In this document: positions 34,826 through 43,556 of the stretch, in pieces | How positions within the stretch are numbered: position 1 is the stretch's first letter | Layout of the letters: the number at the start of each line of letters is the position of its first letter | Source of the DNA: Seongchinamella sediminis | GTDB taxonomy: Bacteria; Pseudomonadota; Gammaproteobacteria; Pseudomonadales; Halieaceae | Assembly: GCF_003457605.1 (NCBI RefSeq) | Contig: NZ_QRAN01000004.1 | Span: forward strand, 62,001-126,000 | Reading direction: 5' to 3' | DNA length: 64,000 bases | Made by a program: the position numbers and the translations under genes | The notes under the pieces: model-generated | The model's input: only the letters and a program-made list of their open reading frames with translations | What the model was told of the DNA's origin: nothing | The model's database searches: none

Positions 34826-35905
34826 TCAGCACTGGAACAGCAGCAGCTGAGGGGCCAGATCGTCGCGCAGGGGTTCCAGCCGTAATCCCGCTCCCAGTAG
34901 CCTGACCGGGCGCTGGCCGCGGCGCCAGGCGCGGTTGAGCAGGGCCTGGAATGCATCTTCCCTGAGCCAGTGCTCCCCGTTTTCGGCAATGAGCTCTTCC
35001 ATCGTCGTCTGGCTGAAGTTGTTGAATTTCACTTTGACGAAGCGTTTGTGGGCCCGGTATTGCTCCTCAATCCTGTGGAAGCGTGTCTCCAGTTCATCCA
35101 GCAGCAGCGACAGGGCCCGGGCCATTGCCTCCGGGTCGCCAATATCGTTGCTGTAGGTATGCTCGGTGGAAATCGACTTGCGGATGCGGCTGGTTTTGAC
35201 CTCCCGGTCATCGATACCACGGGCCAGGTCCGCCAGCCGGGCACCGTACTTGCCGAACCGCCGCACCAGGGTCTGCAGGGGAACCTGCTGCAGTTCCCCG
35301 CAGGTGGTCGCGCCCAGTTGCTCGAGCCGGGCGGCGGTTACCGCGCCCACGCCGTTGATGCGCGATACCGGCAGGTCGCGGACAAAATCGGCGACCTGCG
35401 ATGGAGCGATTGTGTAACAGCCGTCGGGCTTGTCCCAGTCGCTGCCGACCTTGGCGAGGAACTTGTTGGGTGCGACACCGGCTGAGACCGTCAGTTGCAG
35501 TTCCTCGCGAATGCGTCGGCGGATGTCCTCGGCGATCAGGGTTGCGCTACCGTGGAGCTGCTCGCAATCGCTCACGTCCAGGTATGCTTCATCGAGGCTC
35601 AGGGGTTCGATGATGTCGGTGTAGGCGCGAAAGATGCGGTGAAACTGCTGCGACACCTCCCGGTACAGAGCGAAGCGGGCCGGCAGTATTTTCAGTGTCG
35701 GGCAAAGCTGCAGGGCCCGGCTGCTGGGCATGGCCGAACGGACGCCGAACCTGCGCGCCTCGTAGTTACAGGTGGCAATAACCCCGCGGCGACGGGCACT
35801 ACCACCCACCGCCAGCGGCTGGCCAGCCAGCGCGGGATTCTCACGCACTTCCACCGATGCATAGAATGAATCGGCATCGACATGAATGATCTTGCGCTGG
35901 CGCAT
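34826..35905 (-). CDS. dinB: DNA polymerase IV
   Basis: A 359-residue Y-family translesion polymerase. Catalytic acidic residues are Asp10 in IIHVDADSFYASVE and Asp105/Glu106 in PLSLDEAYLDV, at E. coli-like positions. The TVSAGVAPNKFLAKVGSDWDKPDG segment and the ISRINGVGAVTAARLEQLGATTCGEL helix-hairpin-helix thumb are intact, and the little-finger domain follows. It extends primers past damaged bases. I saw no clear C-terminal beta-clamp QxxLF motif beyond the terminal QLLLFQC, which itself fits the clamp-binding consensus. The ATG at 35905 is chosen because the frame stays open but unrelated upstream, in overlap with the LysR gene region. Confidence 0.94.
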   Translation of the reverse strand: MRQRKIIHVDADSFYASVEVRENPALAGQPLAVGGSARRRGVIATCNYEARRFGVRSAMPSSRALQLCPTLKILPARFALYREVSQQFHRIFRAYTDIIEPLSLDEAYLDVSDCEQLHGSATLIAEDIRRRIREELQLTVSAGVAPNKFLAKVGSDWDKPDGCYTIAPSQVADFVRDLPVSRINGVGAVTAARLEQLGATTCGELQQVPLQTLVRRFGKYGARLADLARGIDDREVKTSRIRKSISTEHTYSNDIGDPEAMARALSLLLDELETRFHRIEEQYRAHKRFVKVKFNNFSQTTMEELIAENGEHWLREDAFQALLNRAWRRGQRPVRLLGAGLRLEPLRDDLAPQLLLFQC

Positions 35906-35913
35906 ATCAGGCC

Positions 35914-36798
35914 CTAGGCATCTGCTTCCCGGCAGGTATCCATCCAGAACTGCACGGACTCCAACGGGAACCGCTTGCGGGGCAGGGCGAAATAAAAGAT
36001 CCGGCGCATGTCCCGTCGCGGTAGCTCCAGGGGTACCAGATCGCCGTTGGCGAGATTGCGCTGGAGCACGATGCGTGACAGGCAACCGATCCCCAGGCCC
36101 GACTCGACCGCGTTCTTGATCGCCTCGTTATGCCTGAACTCCATGTACACGTTGATATCGGGCAGCAGGCCCGCCATGGCTTTGTCAAAGGTCAGGCGGG
36201 CGCCGGAATCGGGCTCCCGGAGTATCCAGGCGGCTTCCTTGATGTCGCGAATAGACAGGCTGCGCTTGGTGGCGAGTGGGTGGTTGGCGGCACAGAACAC
36301 CACCAGTTCGTCCTCGCGCCAGGGTATCAACTCCAGCTCGCGGTGCTGGACCTCACCCTCTATCATGCCGATATCGACTTCGTAGTTGAGTACCCGGGTG
36401 ACGATCTCCGGAGTGTTGGCGATCTCCAGGGCAACATCCGCCTCCGGGTAATGGTGCAGGTAGTCGGCCAGGTAGCGGGTCGCCAGGTGGTTACCGATGG
36501 TGAAGCTCGCGCCGACCTTGATGTGACCGATTTCCTCGTGGGAATTCAGGACCTCCTCAAAGCTCTGGGCATGGTCAAGCAGCGACTGGGCTTCCTTGCG
36601 CACGGTTCGACCGACCGCGTTGAGCGTCAGTTTATTGCTGACCCGGTCGAAAAGGGCGATCTCGTAGGCGTGTTCCAGGTTTTGCAGCGCCTCGCTGGCG
36701 GCCGACTGGGACATGTGCAGGCGCTGCGCGGCGGCCGATATGCTCTGGTGCCTGGCAACCTCGAGGAAGATTTGCAGCTGGCGCAGGGTGTACTTCAT
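35914..36798 (-). CDS. LysR-family regulator next to sulfate activation genes
   Basis: A 294-residue LysR regulator with an N-terminal winged helix-turn-helix (LRQLQIFLEVARHQSISAAAQRLHMSQSAASEALQNLEHAYEIALFDRV) and a periplasmic-binding-fold effector domain (IKVGASFTIGNHLATRYLADYLHHYPEADV). It is divergent from cysC with a 132-nt spacer holding an inverted repeat, so it probably regulates cysC-sat. It resembles CysL/YeiE-type regulators more than CysB, which has a longer C-terminal region and inducer N-acetylserine. Its own start is 8 nt from the dinB start codon side, so dinB may be cotranscribed with it. Confidence 0.88.
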   Translation of the reverse strand: MKYTLRQLQIFLEVARHQSISAAAQRLHMSQSAASEALQNLEHAYEIALFDRVSNKLTLNAVGRTVRKEAQSLLDHAQSFEEVLNSHEEIGHIKVGASFTIGNHLATRYLADYLHHYPEADVALEIANTPEIVTRVLNYEVDIGMIEGEVQHRELELIPWREDELVVFCAANHPLATKRSLSIRDIKEAAWILREPDSGARLTFDKAMAGLLPDINVYMEFRHNEAIKNAVESGLGIGCLSRIVLQRNLANGDLVPLELPRRDMRRIFYFALPRKRFPLESVQFWMDTCREADA

Positions 36799-36814
36799 TG
36801 GCTGTTCTCCGGCT

Positions 36815-36829
36815 ATCGGTAAAACCGAT
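36815..36829. promoter_or_regulatory. Inverted repeat in the LysR-cysC spacer
   Basis: ATCGGT-AAA-ACCGAT is a perfect 6-bp inverted repeat with a 3-nt spacer, 16 nt from the LysR start. It has the T-N-A symmetry of LysR sites, and a second small repeat GGCT-CCAAT-AGCC occurs at 36861-36873. Likely binding region for the LysR protein. Confidence 0.5.
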
Positions 36830-36930
36830 GGTGGCTTCCATAATATCCTGTTTTACATATGGCTCCAATAGCCGTAACCTGCTCCCCACGATGATCAATA
36901 ACACCGGCATACAGCCGACAGGAGACTTCA

Positions 36931-37548
36931 ATGGCAGAGCAAAAAGCCACTAACGTGCACTGGCACGAAGGCGATATCACCCGCGCACACCGCGAAAAAA
37001 TTCTGGGCCACAAGGGAGCCACACTCTGGTTCACCGGCCTGTCCGGATCCGGCAAGAGTACCGTCGCGGTAGAACTCGAAGGCACGCTGAACGAAATGGG
37101 CATTGTGTCATATCGCCTCGATGGTGATAACGTGCGCATGGGGATCAACAAGAACCTCGGCTTTTCCGCCGAGGACCGTACCGAGAACATTCGCCGCATC
37201 GGTGAGGTCTCCAAGCTGTTTGTCGACAGTGGTGTGATTGCGCTGTCCAGCTTTATCAGTCCCTATCGCGCGGATCGCGACCAGGTGCGCGAACTGCACG
37301 AGGCCGCGGGCATGGACTTTATCGAAATTTTTGTCGACTGTTCCCTGGAGGCGGCCGAGAGCCGTGACCCCAAGGGGCTGTACAAGAAAGCCCGGGCGGG
37401 GGAGATCAAGAACTTCACCGGTATCGATGATCCCTACGAGGCGCCCGATAAACCCGAGATTCATCTGCACTCCGACCAGCAGAGCCTGGAGGAAGAAGTA
37501 CAGCAGATCCTTGCCGTGCTGCGTGAACGCGGCATCATCAACCAGTAA
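36931..37548 (+). CDS. cysC: Adenylylsulfate (APS) kinase
   Basis: A 205-residue kinase that phosphorylates APS to PAPS with ATP in sulfate activation. The P-loop is GLSGSGKST (residues 36-44), and the RLDGDNVRMGINKNLGFS and IALSSFISPYRADRDQVRELH stretches carry the APS site and the phospho-serine region. The start has a GGAG (GACAGGAGA) Shine-Dalgarno. It is followed 12 nt later by ATP sulfurylase and then a DHH phosphoesterase, a compact sulfate-activation operon without a PAPS reductase or CysDN in this window. Confidence 0.94.
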   Translation: MAEQKATNVHWHEGDITRAHREKILGHKGATLWFTGLSGSGKSTVAVELEGTLNEMGIVSYRLDGDNVRMGINKNLGFSAEDRTENIRRIGEVSKLFVDSGVIALSSFISPYRADRDQVRELHEAAGMDFIEIFVDCSLEAAESRDPKGLYKKARAGEIKNFTGIDDPYEAPDKPEIHLHSDQQSLEEEVQQILAVLRERGIINQ

Positions 37549-37560
37549 GCGGAGAACACC

Positions 37561-38748
37561 ATGATCAAGCCACACGGCTCAGATGAACTGAACCCCCTGT
37601 TCGTCTACGACAGCGAAAAGCGCCACGCCCTCGTCGCCGAGGCGGAAAACCTGCCATCGCTGCTGCTCAACTCCGCGGCGGCGGCCAATGCGGTCATGCT
37701 GGGCGGCGGTTACTTCAATCCGCTCACCGGGTACATGAACCTGGCAGACTCGATGGCGGTAGCTGAGAGTATGCATACCACCAGTGGGCTGTTTTTCCCG
37801 GTACCCATTGTTAACATGACCAACGAGGCCGGCATCGAGGCAGGCAGTCGTATTGCCCTGCGCGATCCCAATGCTGAAGGCAATCCGGTCCTGGCCATTA
37901 TGCAGGTTGAGGCGGTTGAAACGGTCAGCGATGAGCAGATTGATTTCATGGCGGAAAAAATCTTCCGCACCCTGGATGACCAGCATCCGGGCGTTGCCAC
38001 GTTCAAAGGTCTGGGCAGGACCATGCTGTCCGGCCCGATCGAAGTGCTGAACTTCTCCTATTTCCAGGCTGACTTCCCGGATACCTTCCGCACCGCGGTG
38101 GAGATCCGCAATGAGATCGCCGAACACGGCTGGGACAAGGTTGTTGCCTTCCAGACCCGCAACCCGATGCATCGGGCCCACGAGGAACTGTGCCGGATGG
38201 CCATGGACGACCTCGGCGCCGACGGTATCCTGATCCACATGCTGCTGGGCAAACTGAAGCCCGGTGACATCCCCGCCGATGTGCGCGATGCGGCAATCCG
38301 CAAGATGGTCGAGGTCTATTTCCCCGCCAATACGGTGATGATTACCGGTTACGGCTTTGACATGCTCTACGCCGGTCCCCGCGAGGCGGTGCTGCACGCC
38401 GTATTCCGCCAGAACTGCGGCTGTACCCACCTGATCGTCGGTCGCGACCACGCCGGGGTCGGGGACTACTACGGCGGTTTTGATGCGCAGACCATCTTCG
38501 ACGAGGAGGTACGCGCGGGGGCGCTGGAACTGGAAATTTACAAGGCTGACCACACCGCCTACAGCAAGAAGCTGAACAAGGTAGTGATGATGCGCGATGC
38601 GCCGGATCACAGCAAGGACGACTTCGTGTTGCTGTCCGGTACCGCAGTGCGGGAAATGCTGGGCAAAGGTATTGCGCCGCCCCCGGAGTTCTCCCGTCCG
38701 GAAGTGGCGAAGATCCTCTCCGACTACTACCAGTCCCTCGACAGCTGA
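37561..38748 (+). CDS. sat: Sulfate adenylyltransferase (homo-oligomeric Sat type)
   Basis: A 395-residue ATP sulfurylase of the single-subunit Sat type, not the CysD/CysN heterodimer. The ATP-binding motif QTRNPMHRAHE occupies residues 198-208, and the later IVGRDHAGVGDYYGGFDAQ holds the second conserved His. It makes APS and pyrophosphate from ATP and sulfate. The reverse direction operates in sulfur oxidisers, but coupling with cysC here argues for the forward, assimilatory or PAPS-making direction. It follows cysC by 12 nt and its stop is 9 nt before the DHH gene. Confidence 0.95.
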   Translation: MIKPHGSDELNPLFVYDSEKRHALVAEAENLPSLLLNSAAAANAVMLGGGYFNPLTGYMNLADSMAVAESMHTTSGLFFPVPIVNMTNEAGIEAGSRIALRDPNAEGNPVLAIMQVEAVETVSDEQIDFMAEKIFRTLDDQHPGVATFKGLGRTMLSGPIEVLNFSYFQADFPDTFRTAVEIRNEIAEHGWDKVVAFQTRNPMHRAHEELCRMAMDDLGADGILIHMLLGKLKPGDIPADVRDAAIRKMVEVYFPANTVMITGYGFDMLYAGPREAVLHAVFRQNCGCTHLIVGRDHAGVGDYYGGFDAQTIFDEEVRAGALELEIYKADHTAYSKKLNKVVMMRDAPDHSKDDFVLLSGTAVREMLGKGIAPPPEFSRPEVAKILSDYYQSLDS

Positions 38749-38757
38749 CGCCGCGCC

Positions 38758-39714
38758 ATGGACTACGACGTTTTCAATGGCGATGCCGACGGTATCTGCG
38801 CCCTGTTGCAGCTGCGCAAGGCCGAGCCCAGGGACGCCACCCTGGTTACCGGTGTGAAGCGCGATATCAAGCTCCTCGACCGGGTCGAGGCGCAGGCCGG
38901 TGACCGGCTGACGGTGCTGGATGTGTCCATGGACAAGAACCAGGCGGGTCTGCAGCGGGCGCTGGCGGCCGGCGCCTCGGTGCTGTACGTGGACCATCAC
39001 TATCCCGGCGAGGTGCCCGAGCATCCCGCGCTGCACAGCATTATCAACGAGGCGGCGGACGTGTGTACCGCGGCGCTGGTCAATGGCCACCTCCAGGGCG
39101 CCTACCTGGACTGGGCAGTCACCGGTGCCTTTGGCGACAACCTCAAGCAGACCGCGCATACGCTGGCAAGGGGGCTGGAAATTTCCAGCGTCGAACTGGA
39201 GAAGCTGGAGCGGTTGGGCGTCTGCATCAATTACAATGGTTACGGCCCCGCGATTGAGGACCTGCACTTCGATCCGGAAGAGCTGTACCGACGCCTGCTG
39301 GCGGCGGAGAGTGCGCTGGACTTTGTCAATCACTCGGCGGACTTCAGCCGCCTCAGCGAGGGTTACGCTGCGGACATGGCGATGGCGGCAGACCTGGCGC
39401 CGACACATGCCAGCGAGCACGCGGCAGTGTTCCAGCTACCCGACGAGCCCTGGGCGCGGCGGGTCAGCGGCGTCTACAGCAATGACCTGGCAACGGCTAA
39501 CCCGGGGCGTGCCCACGCGGTGCTGACCGCCAAGGCCAACGGCAACTTCCTGGTCAGTGTGCGGGCACCGCTGGACAACAAGCAGGGCGCCGCCGAGCTG
39601 TGTATGCAGTTTCCCACCGGGGGAGGGCGCGCCGCAGCCGCGGGGATTAACGACCTGCCGGCGGACATGCTCGACGACTTTGTGGCTGCTCTTACAGCCG
39701 CTTACCGGCGCTAG
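38758..39714 (+). CDS. DHH-family phosphoesterase linked to sulfate activation
   Basis: A 318-residue DHH phosphoesterase. Metal-binding motifs are visible: NGDADGI (Asp9, Asp11), VLDVSMDKN, and VLYVDHHYPG (the DHH signature), followed by the GAFGDNL segment. The C-terminal DHHA1-like region includes PTGGGRAAAAGI (a GGGHxxAAG-like stretch). Relatives such as NrnA act on 3'-phosphoadenosine 5'-phosphate (pAp) and nano-RNA. Because it follows cysC-sat by 9 nt, I infer that it may remove pAp produced when PAPS is used. No CysQ gene is in the window. Its stop overlaps the convergent GGDEF-EAL gene by 4 nt. Confidence 0.8.
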   Translation: MDYDVFNGDADGICALLQLRKAEPRDATLVTGVKRDIKLLDRVEAQAGDRLTVLDVSMDKNQAGLQRALAAGASVLYVDHHYPGEVPEHPALHSIINEAADVCTAALVNGHLQGAYLDWAVTGAFGDNLKQTAHTLARGLEISSVELEKLERLGVCINYNGYGPAIEDLHFDPEELYRRLLAAESALDFVNHSADFSRLSEGYAADMAMAADLAPTHASEHAAVFQLPDEPWARRVSGVYSNDLATANPGRAHAVLTAKANGNFLVSVRAPLDNKQGAAELCMQFPTGGGRAAAAGINDLPADMLDDFVAALTAAYRR

Positions 39715-42113
39715 GGCTTGTGGCGCCCGGGGCCGGTTTTCCCCGGCGCCGAATCCGCCAGTTTCTGCACCTGGTCGACAAAATGCCAGGGAGTCAGCAT
39801 GGGGCCGAGTTCGGCGGCCGGTACCGGCGCTGAGAACAGGTAACCCTGGATCAGGTGGGCACCATTGTCAGTGAGAAAGTGGAACTGCCCCTCGGTCTCC
39901 ACGCCGGTGGCCAGCAGCCTCAGGCCCAGGTTTCTGGCCATGGCGATAATGGCCGTCACCAGCCTGGCGCCAGCCTCCGAATTGGCCGCGTCCAGCAGGA
40001 AACTGCGGTCGATCTTGAGTTCGTCCAGCGGGAAGCGGGCGAGATAGCCCAGCGGCGAAGAACTGGTGCCGAAGTCATCCACTGATAGGTAAACACCGCT
40101 CTCCTTGAGCGCTCGCAATGACACCACGGTCTCAGGGTCGTTGCTGCTCATAACCGCTTCGCTCAGACCCAGCTCAAGTTGTGCCGGTTCGATGCCCGTC
40201 TCCGCTATAACGGCACCCACGCGCTGGACAAAGGCATCGCTGAACTGCTCGGCGGAGATATTGACCGCCACCTTCGCCAGCTTCAGTCCCTGGTCGCTAA
40301 ACCGGCGCATTTGCTGGCAGGCCTCTACCAGAACCCAGTCCCCCAGTTGTTGCATCAGTCCCATCTGTTCGGCGATGGCGATGAACTTGCCCGGCGGTAT
40401 GTCGCCGAGCTCAGGGTGTGACCAGCGCAGCAGCGCTTCGGCGCCCACCACCGACCCGGAGTGAGTGTCCACCTGGGGCTGGTAATGCAGTGACAGGGCA
40501 TTGTTTTCCAGCGCCTTGCGCAACTCCGCTTCCAGGCGAATGCGTTCCTCTCCCTCCCTGCCCATACTGGCGGTGTACATCTCAATGCCGCCATTGCCCG
40601 CCTGCCGGGCATGGTGTTTGGCCACACTGGCGGCTTTCAGCAGGCTGGCCACGTCCTTGCCGTCATTGGGGGCGATGGCGATACCGATCGCTGGATGCAG
40701 AGCCAGCTCGTGGCCCTCGACTGTTACCGGCTGGACCAGGCTGTGGTGCAGGCGGCGGGCGACGATTTCCGCCGCGGCGGGTGAATCCAGCTGGTTGAGA
40801 ATCACCGTGAATTCATCGCCACCGAGACGGGCAACGTCAATGTCGGTTCCAGTGTTGTTGAGGCGACCAACCGAGTCACTGTCACGTACGGTTTGAGTGA
40901 GCCGCCTGCTGACCTCCACCAGCAACTGGTCTCCTGCACTGATGCCCAGGGAATCGTTAATCCGCTTGAAATCGTCGAGGTCGATAAACAGTAATGCCAG
41001 GATGTGCCCGTGGCGCTGATTCAGCTTCAGCAGCAGGTCCAGCTGCTCGGTGAGCAGATTCCGGTTGGGCAGGGCGGTAACGTTGTCGTAGTTGGCCAGT
41101 TGCTGCAGCCTGCTCTGTGCCTGTTGCGCCTCGCCCGCCGCCCGCGACAGGGCTTGTTCCCGGTCGTTGAGCTGGGAACTGCGCTCCTCGACTTTCAGGC
41201 TCAGCAGCCGCTTGTCGACCTCGTGTACCTTTCGCGAATCATTGAAGCCCTGGATGACGCTGTTGAACAGGCGGGCAATGTCCTGTAACTCGCCGCCACC
41301 CCCGACCGTGATCAGTTCCCTGACCTCACCTGCGGCTACCGAATCCGCCATGTTTGCCAGTTCGCGGAAAGGGCGGGTGACCCGGCGGGTGAATGCCCAG
41401 GCCAGCAGGCCGGCAACAAGCGCCACCCCCAGGCTGAGCAGGAACACGTTCAGGCCGGTGGCCAGGGCGCCAGCCGCGATGCCCCGGCCATCGTGCAGCA
41501 CGTGCAGGTAGCCGACCACCCGCTGGCTGGCGCTGCCACTGCCGGAAGTCAGGGCAATGGCGAAGTCGGCGGGTGTCAGCCCGGTTTTGCCGGTGTTCAC
41601 TTCGGTAAATACCGGCAGGCTCTGGATAGTGGCGGGGCGCTTGCCGGTCAGGATAGCCCGGAAGCCACCGTCGTGTGGCGCGCCGGTTTTGAGATCAAAG
41701 GCGAAGAATCCTTCGTCAGCCGCCAGCAGTGGACCGCGCACCACGCCAAAAGCGGGGAGGCTGGTGGGCGCCGCACCGGTGCTCTGTACCTGGGCCAGTC
41801 TGTCACCGAGGCCGTTGAAGGCCTGGGCGTGAGTGCTGGACTGTGCGGCGACGAAGTCCTCGAGGATGCCTGCCAGCCTGGCACTGTCTTCGCGGTAAAT
41901 GAAATACTGCAGGCCGGGGTTGCCCAGCAAGCGGGACTGGGTGTTGGCAATAATCTGCTCGAGCCTGGTGTTGTACTCCAGAGCGGCAGCGGCCACAGCC
42001 GCGACCGCGCCCATGAGCGCAATAGCTGCGGCGATTAACAGGCTGAAACGTGTGGCGATGCTCACAGGGGACTGGACGCGCTGGGTATGGCGGCGTGGAA
42101 GTGCCTGAGACAA
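39711..42113 (-). CDS. GGDEF-EAL cyclic-di-GMP signalling protein with sensory N-terminus
   Basis: An ~800-residue inner-membrane protein. An N-terminal membrane segment (residues ~23-46) and a second one (~220-242) enclose a ~170-residue periplasmic sensor domain, followed by a HAMP linker, a coiled coil, GGDEF and EAL domains. The GGDEF motif RLGGDEF (residues 430-436) is intact. The EAL domain has GAEALLRW (Glu559), VNISAEQF, VDDFGTS (679-684), LKIDRSF and QGYLF, so most catalytic residues are present; loop 6 reads DDFGTSSSPLGYL, not the usual DDFGTGYSSL. The start is uncertain: TTG 42113 or GTG 42065, since no in-frame ATG is suitable. Confidence 0.85.
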   Translation of the reverse strand: MSQALPRRHTQRVQSPVSIATRFSLLIAAAIALMGAVAAVAAAALEYNTRLEQIIANTQSRLLGNPGLQYFIYREDSARLAGILEDFVAAQSSTHAQAFNGLGDRLAQVQSTGAAPTSLPAFGVVRGPLLAADEGFFAFDLKTGAPHDGGFRAILTGKRPATIQSLPVFTEVNTGKTGLTPADFAIALTSGSGSASQRVVGYLHVLHDGRGIAAGALATGLNVFLLSLGVALVAGLLAWAFTRRVTRPFRELANMADSVAAGEVRELITVGGGGELQDIARLFNSVIQGFNDSRKVHEVDKRLLSLKVEERSSQLNDREQALSRAAGEAQQAQSRLQQLANYDNVTALPNRNLLTEQLDLLLKLNQRHGHILALLFIDLDDFKRINDSLGISAGDQLLVEVSRRLTQTVRDSDSVGRLNNTGTDIDVARLGGDEFTVILNQLDSPAAAEIVARRLHHSLVQPVTVEGHELALHPAIGIAIAPNDGKDVASLLKAASVAKHHARQAGNGGIEMYTASMGREGEERIRLEAELRKALENNALSLHYQPQVDTHSGSVVGAEALLRWSHPELGDIPPGKFIAIAEQMGLMQQLGDWVLVEACQQMRRFSDQGLKLAKVAVNISAEQFSDAFVQRVGAVIAETGIEPAQLELGLSEAVMSSNDPETVVSLRALKESGVYLSVDDFGTSSSPLGYLARFPLDELKIDRSFLLDAANSEAGARLVTAIIAMARNLGLRLLATGVETEGQFHFLTDNGAHLIQGYLFSAPVPAAELGPMLTPWHFVDQVQKLADSAPGKTGPGRHKP

Positions 42114-42249
42114 ATCATGTCGTAATGCCCCTTACTCCCGGCCCTGGGAGCTTTTTATTGATTTTCCGCCAGCACGTTCCCTGCGTCCCGGAATCCGTGG
42201 AAAACTAGTTATTGCCCCCAAAATATCATGAGCGGACAAAGCGATGCAA

Positions 42250-43383
42250 TTAATTGCCTACCCCGGAGCCGGGGCCATGGGCAGGCAGAGCGGGGGTGTC
42301 GCAGTAACCTTCCTTCCCGCCACCGTACCAGTAGATCGGCTCCAGGTCCGGATTCAGCGAGGCTCCCGTGCGGTAGCGTTCCACCACATCCGGGGTGGAG
42401 ATGAAGGGGCGACCCAGGGAAACGGCCTGGGCATAGCCGCTGTCGATGGCGCGGGCGGCGCTATCCTGATCGTAACAGCCGTTGACCATCAGGGCACCTG
42501 AGTAGAGGGCTCGCAGGTCGGCGGGAGAGAAAGCATCGCTATCACCGTCCGCGGCAGTGCGCACCGCGACCGAGTCGAACCCGCGCTCGACCAGTTCCAG
42601 GAAGGCGAGCTCGCGCCTGTCCAGTTCGGCAACGGCGTGGCTGAAGATGCTCGCGGGATCGCTGTCCCGGCAATCCCAGGTCACGGTGAATGGCGACAGG
42701 CGAACCGATACCCGTTCCCCGCCGATGGCCGCGCACACCGCATCGGTGACTTCCAGCAGCAAGCGGGCCCGGTTGGCCACGCTGCCGCCGTAGTTGTCTG
42801 TTCGCCGATTGACACCGTCGCGCAAAAACTGGTCGATCAGGTAGCCGCTGGCAGCATGTATCTGCACCCCATCAAAGCCGGCCTGCCGCGCGTTCAGCGC
42901 CGCCTGGCGGTACTGCTCTATCACCCCGGGAATCTCGTCGATTGTCAGCGCCCGGGGCGGCGTGCACGGTTCAAAGCCATTGGCGGTGAAGGTGTTGATA
43001 TCGCCGGCGGTGGCCGAGGAAGAGACGGGCAACTGGCCATCGGGCTGCATGCTGGTGTGTGACACCCGGCCCACATGCCAGAGCTGGCACACGATCAAGC
43101 CCCCGCCGGCATGGACGGCATCGGTGACCCGGCGCCACCCCGCAATTTGTCCGGCGCTGTGAATCCCGGGGGTAGCGATCGATCCGGTGCCCTGCTCCGA
43201 TATCTGGGTGGCTTCACTGATAATCAGTCCGGCGCCAGCGCGCTGGGCGTAGTAACTCACCATGGCTGAATTGGGCACGCGATCCGGCGCGCGCGCCCGG
43301 GTCATGGGCGCCATTGCCAGGCGGTTGGCCAGAGAAAGCGCACCCAGGTTGATAGGGCTGAAAAGCGATTGGCTGGTTGTCAT
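42250..43383 (-). CDS. Old Yellow Enzyme-family ene-reductase
   Basis: A 377-residue FMN-dependent alkene reductase of the OYE family: NRLAMAPMTRARA at the FMN site, QLWHVGRVSHTS, and the RDGVNRRTDNYGGSVANRARLLLEV segment. It reduces activated C=C bonds (enones, nitro-olefins) using NAD(P)H. The substrate-binding pair is His176-x-x-Ser179 (IHAASGY), whereas OYE1 has His/Asn and PETN reductase His/His. A similar His-x-x-Ser occurs in the second OYE at 46954. It is a single minus-strand gene divergent from the permease that follows. Confidence 0.92.
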   Translation of the reverse strand: MTTSQSLFSPINLGALSLANRLAMAPMTRARAPDRVPNSAMVSYYAQRAGAGLIISEATQISEQGTGSIATPGIHSAGQIAGWRRVTDAVHAGGGLIVCQLWHVGRVSHTSMQPDGQLPVSSSATAGDINTFTANGFEPCTPPRALTIDEIPGVIEQYRQAALNARQAGFDGVQIHAASGYLIDQFLRDGVNRRTDNYGGSVANRARLLLEVTDAVCAAIGGERVSVRLSPFTVTWDCRDSDPASIFSHAVAELDRRELAFLELVERGFDSVAVRTAADGDSDAFSPADLRALYSGALMVNGCYDQDSAARAIDSGYAQAVSLGRPFISTPDVVERYRTGASLNPDLEPIYWYGGGKEGYCDTPALPAHGPGSGVGN

Positions 43384-43556
43384 AAGTCGGTACCTCGCTG
43401 AACAGGCATTATCGCCCCGGCATGCCTGATTGCCAGCTGCGCAACGCGATCGGCACGATTGGTCTAGCTGTCCAGACTAAGTCCCGCCGCCGCTGTTCCC
43501 GCGGGCGACAACCCAGTATGCTAGGCCCTGGAATTTGGGGAACACAGAACTGCCTA

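Noticed and set aside
37579-39420. A 613-codon open frame on the minus strand opposite sat and the DHH gene.
   Set aside because: It is a long antisense shadow in GC-rich DNA; the plus-strand genes have clear family motifs and the antisense product has none.
42135-42155. CTCCC-loop-GGGAG hairpin followed by CTTTTT considered as a terminator.
   Set aside because: It points along the plus strand where no gene ends (the upstream gene is minus strand), and the stem is only 5 bp.
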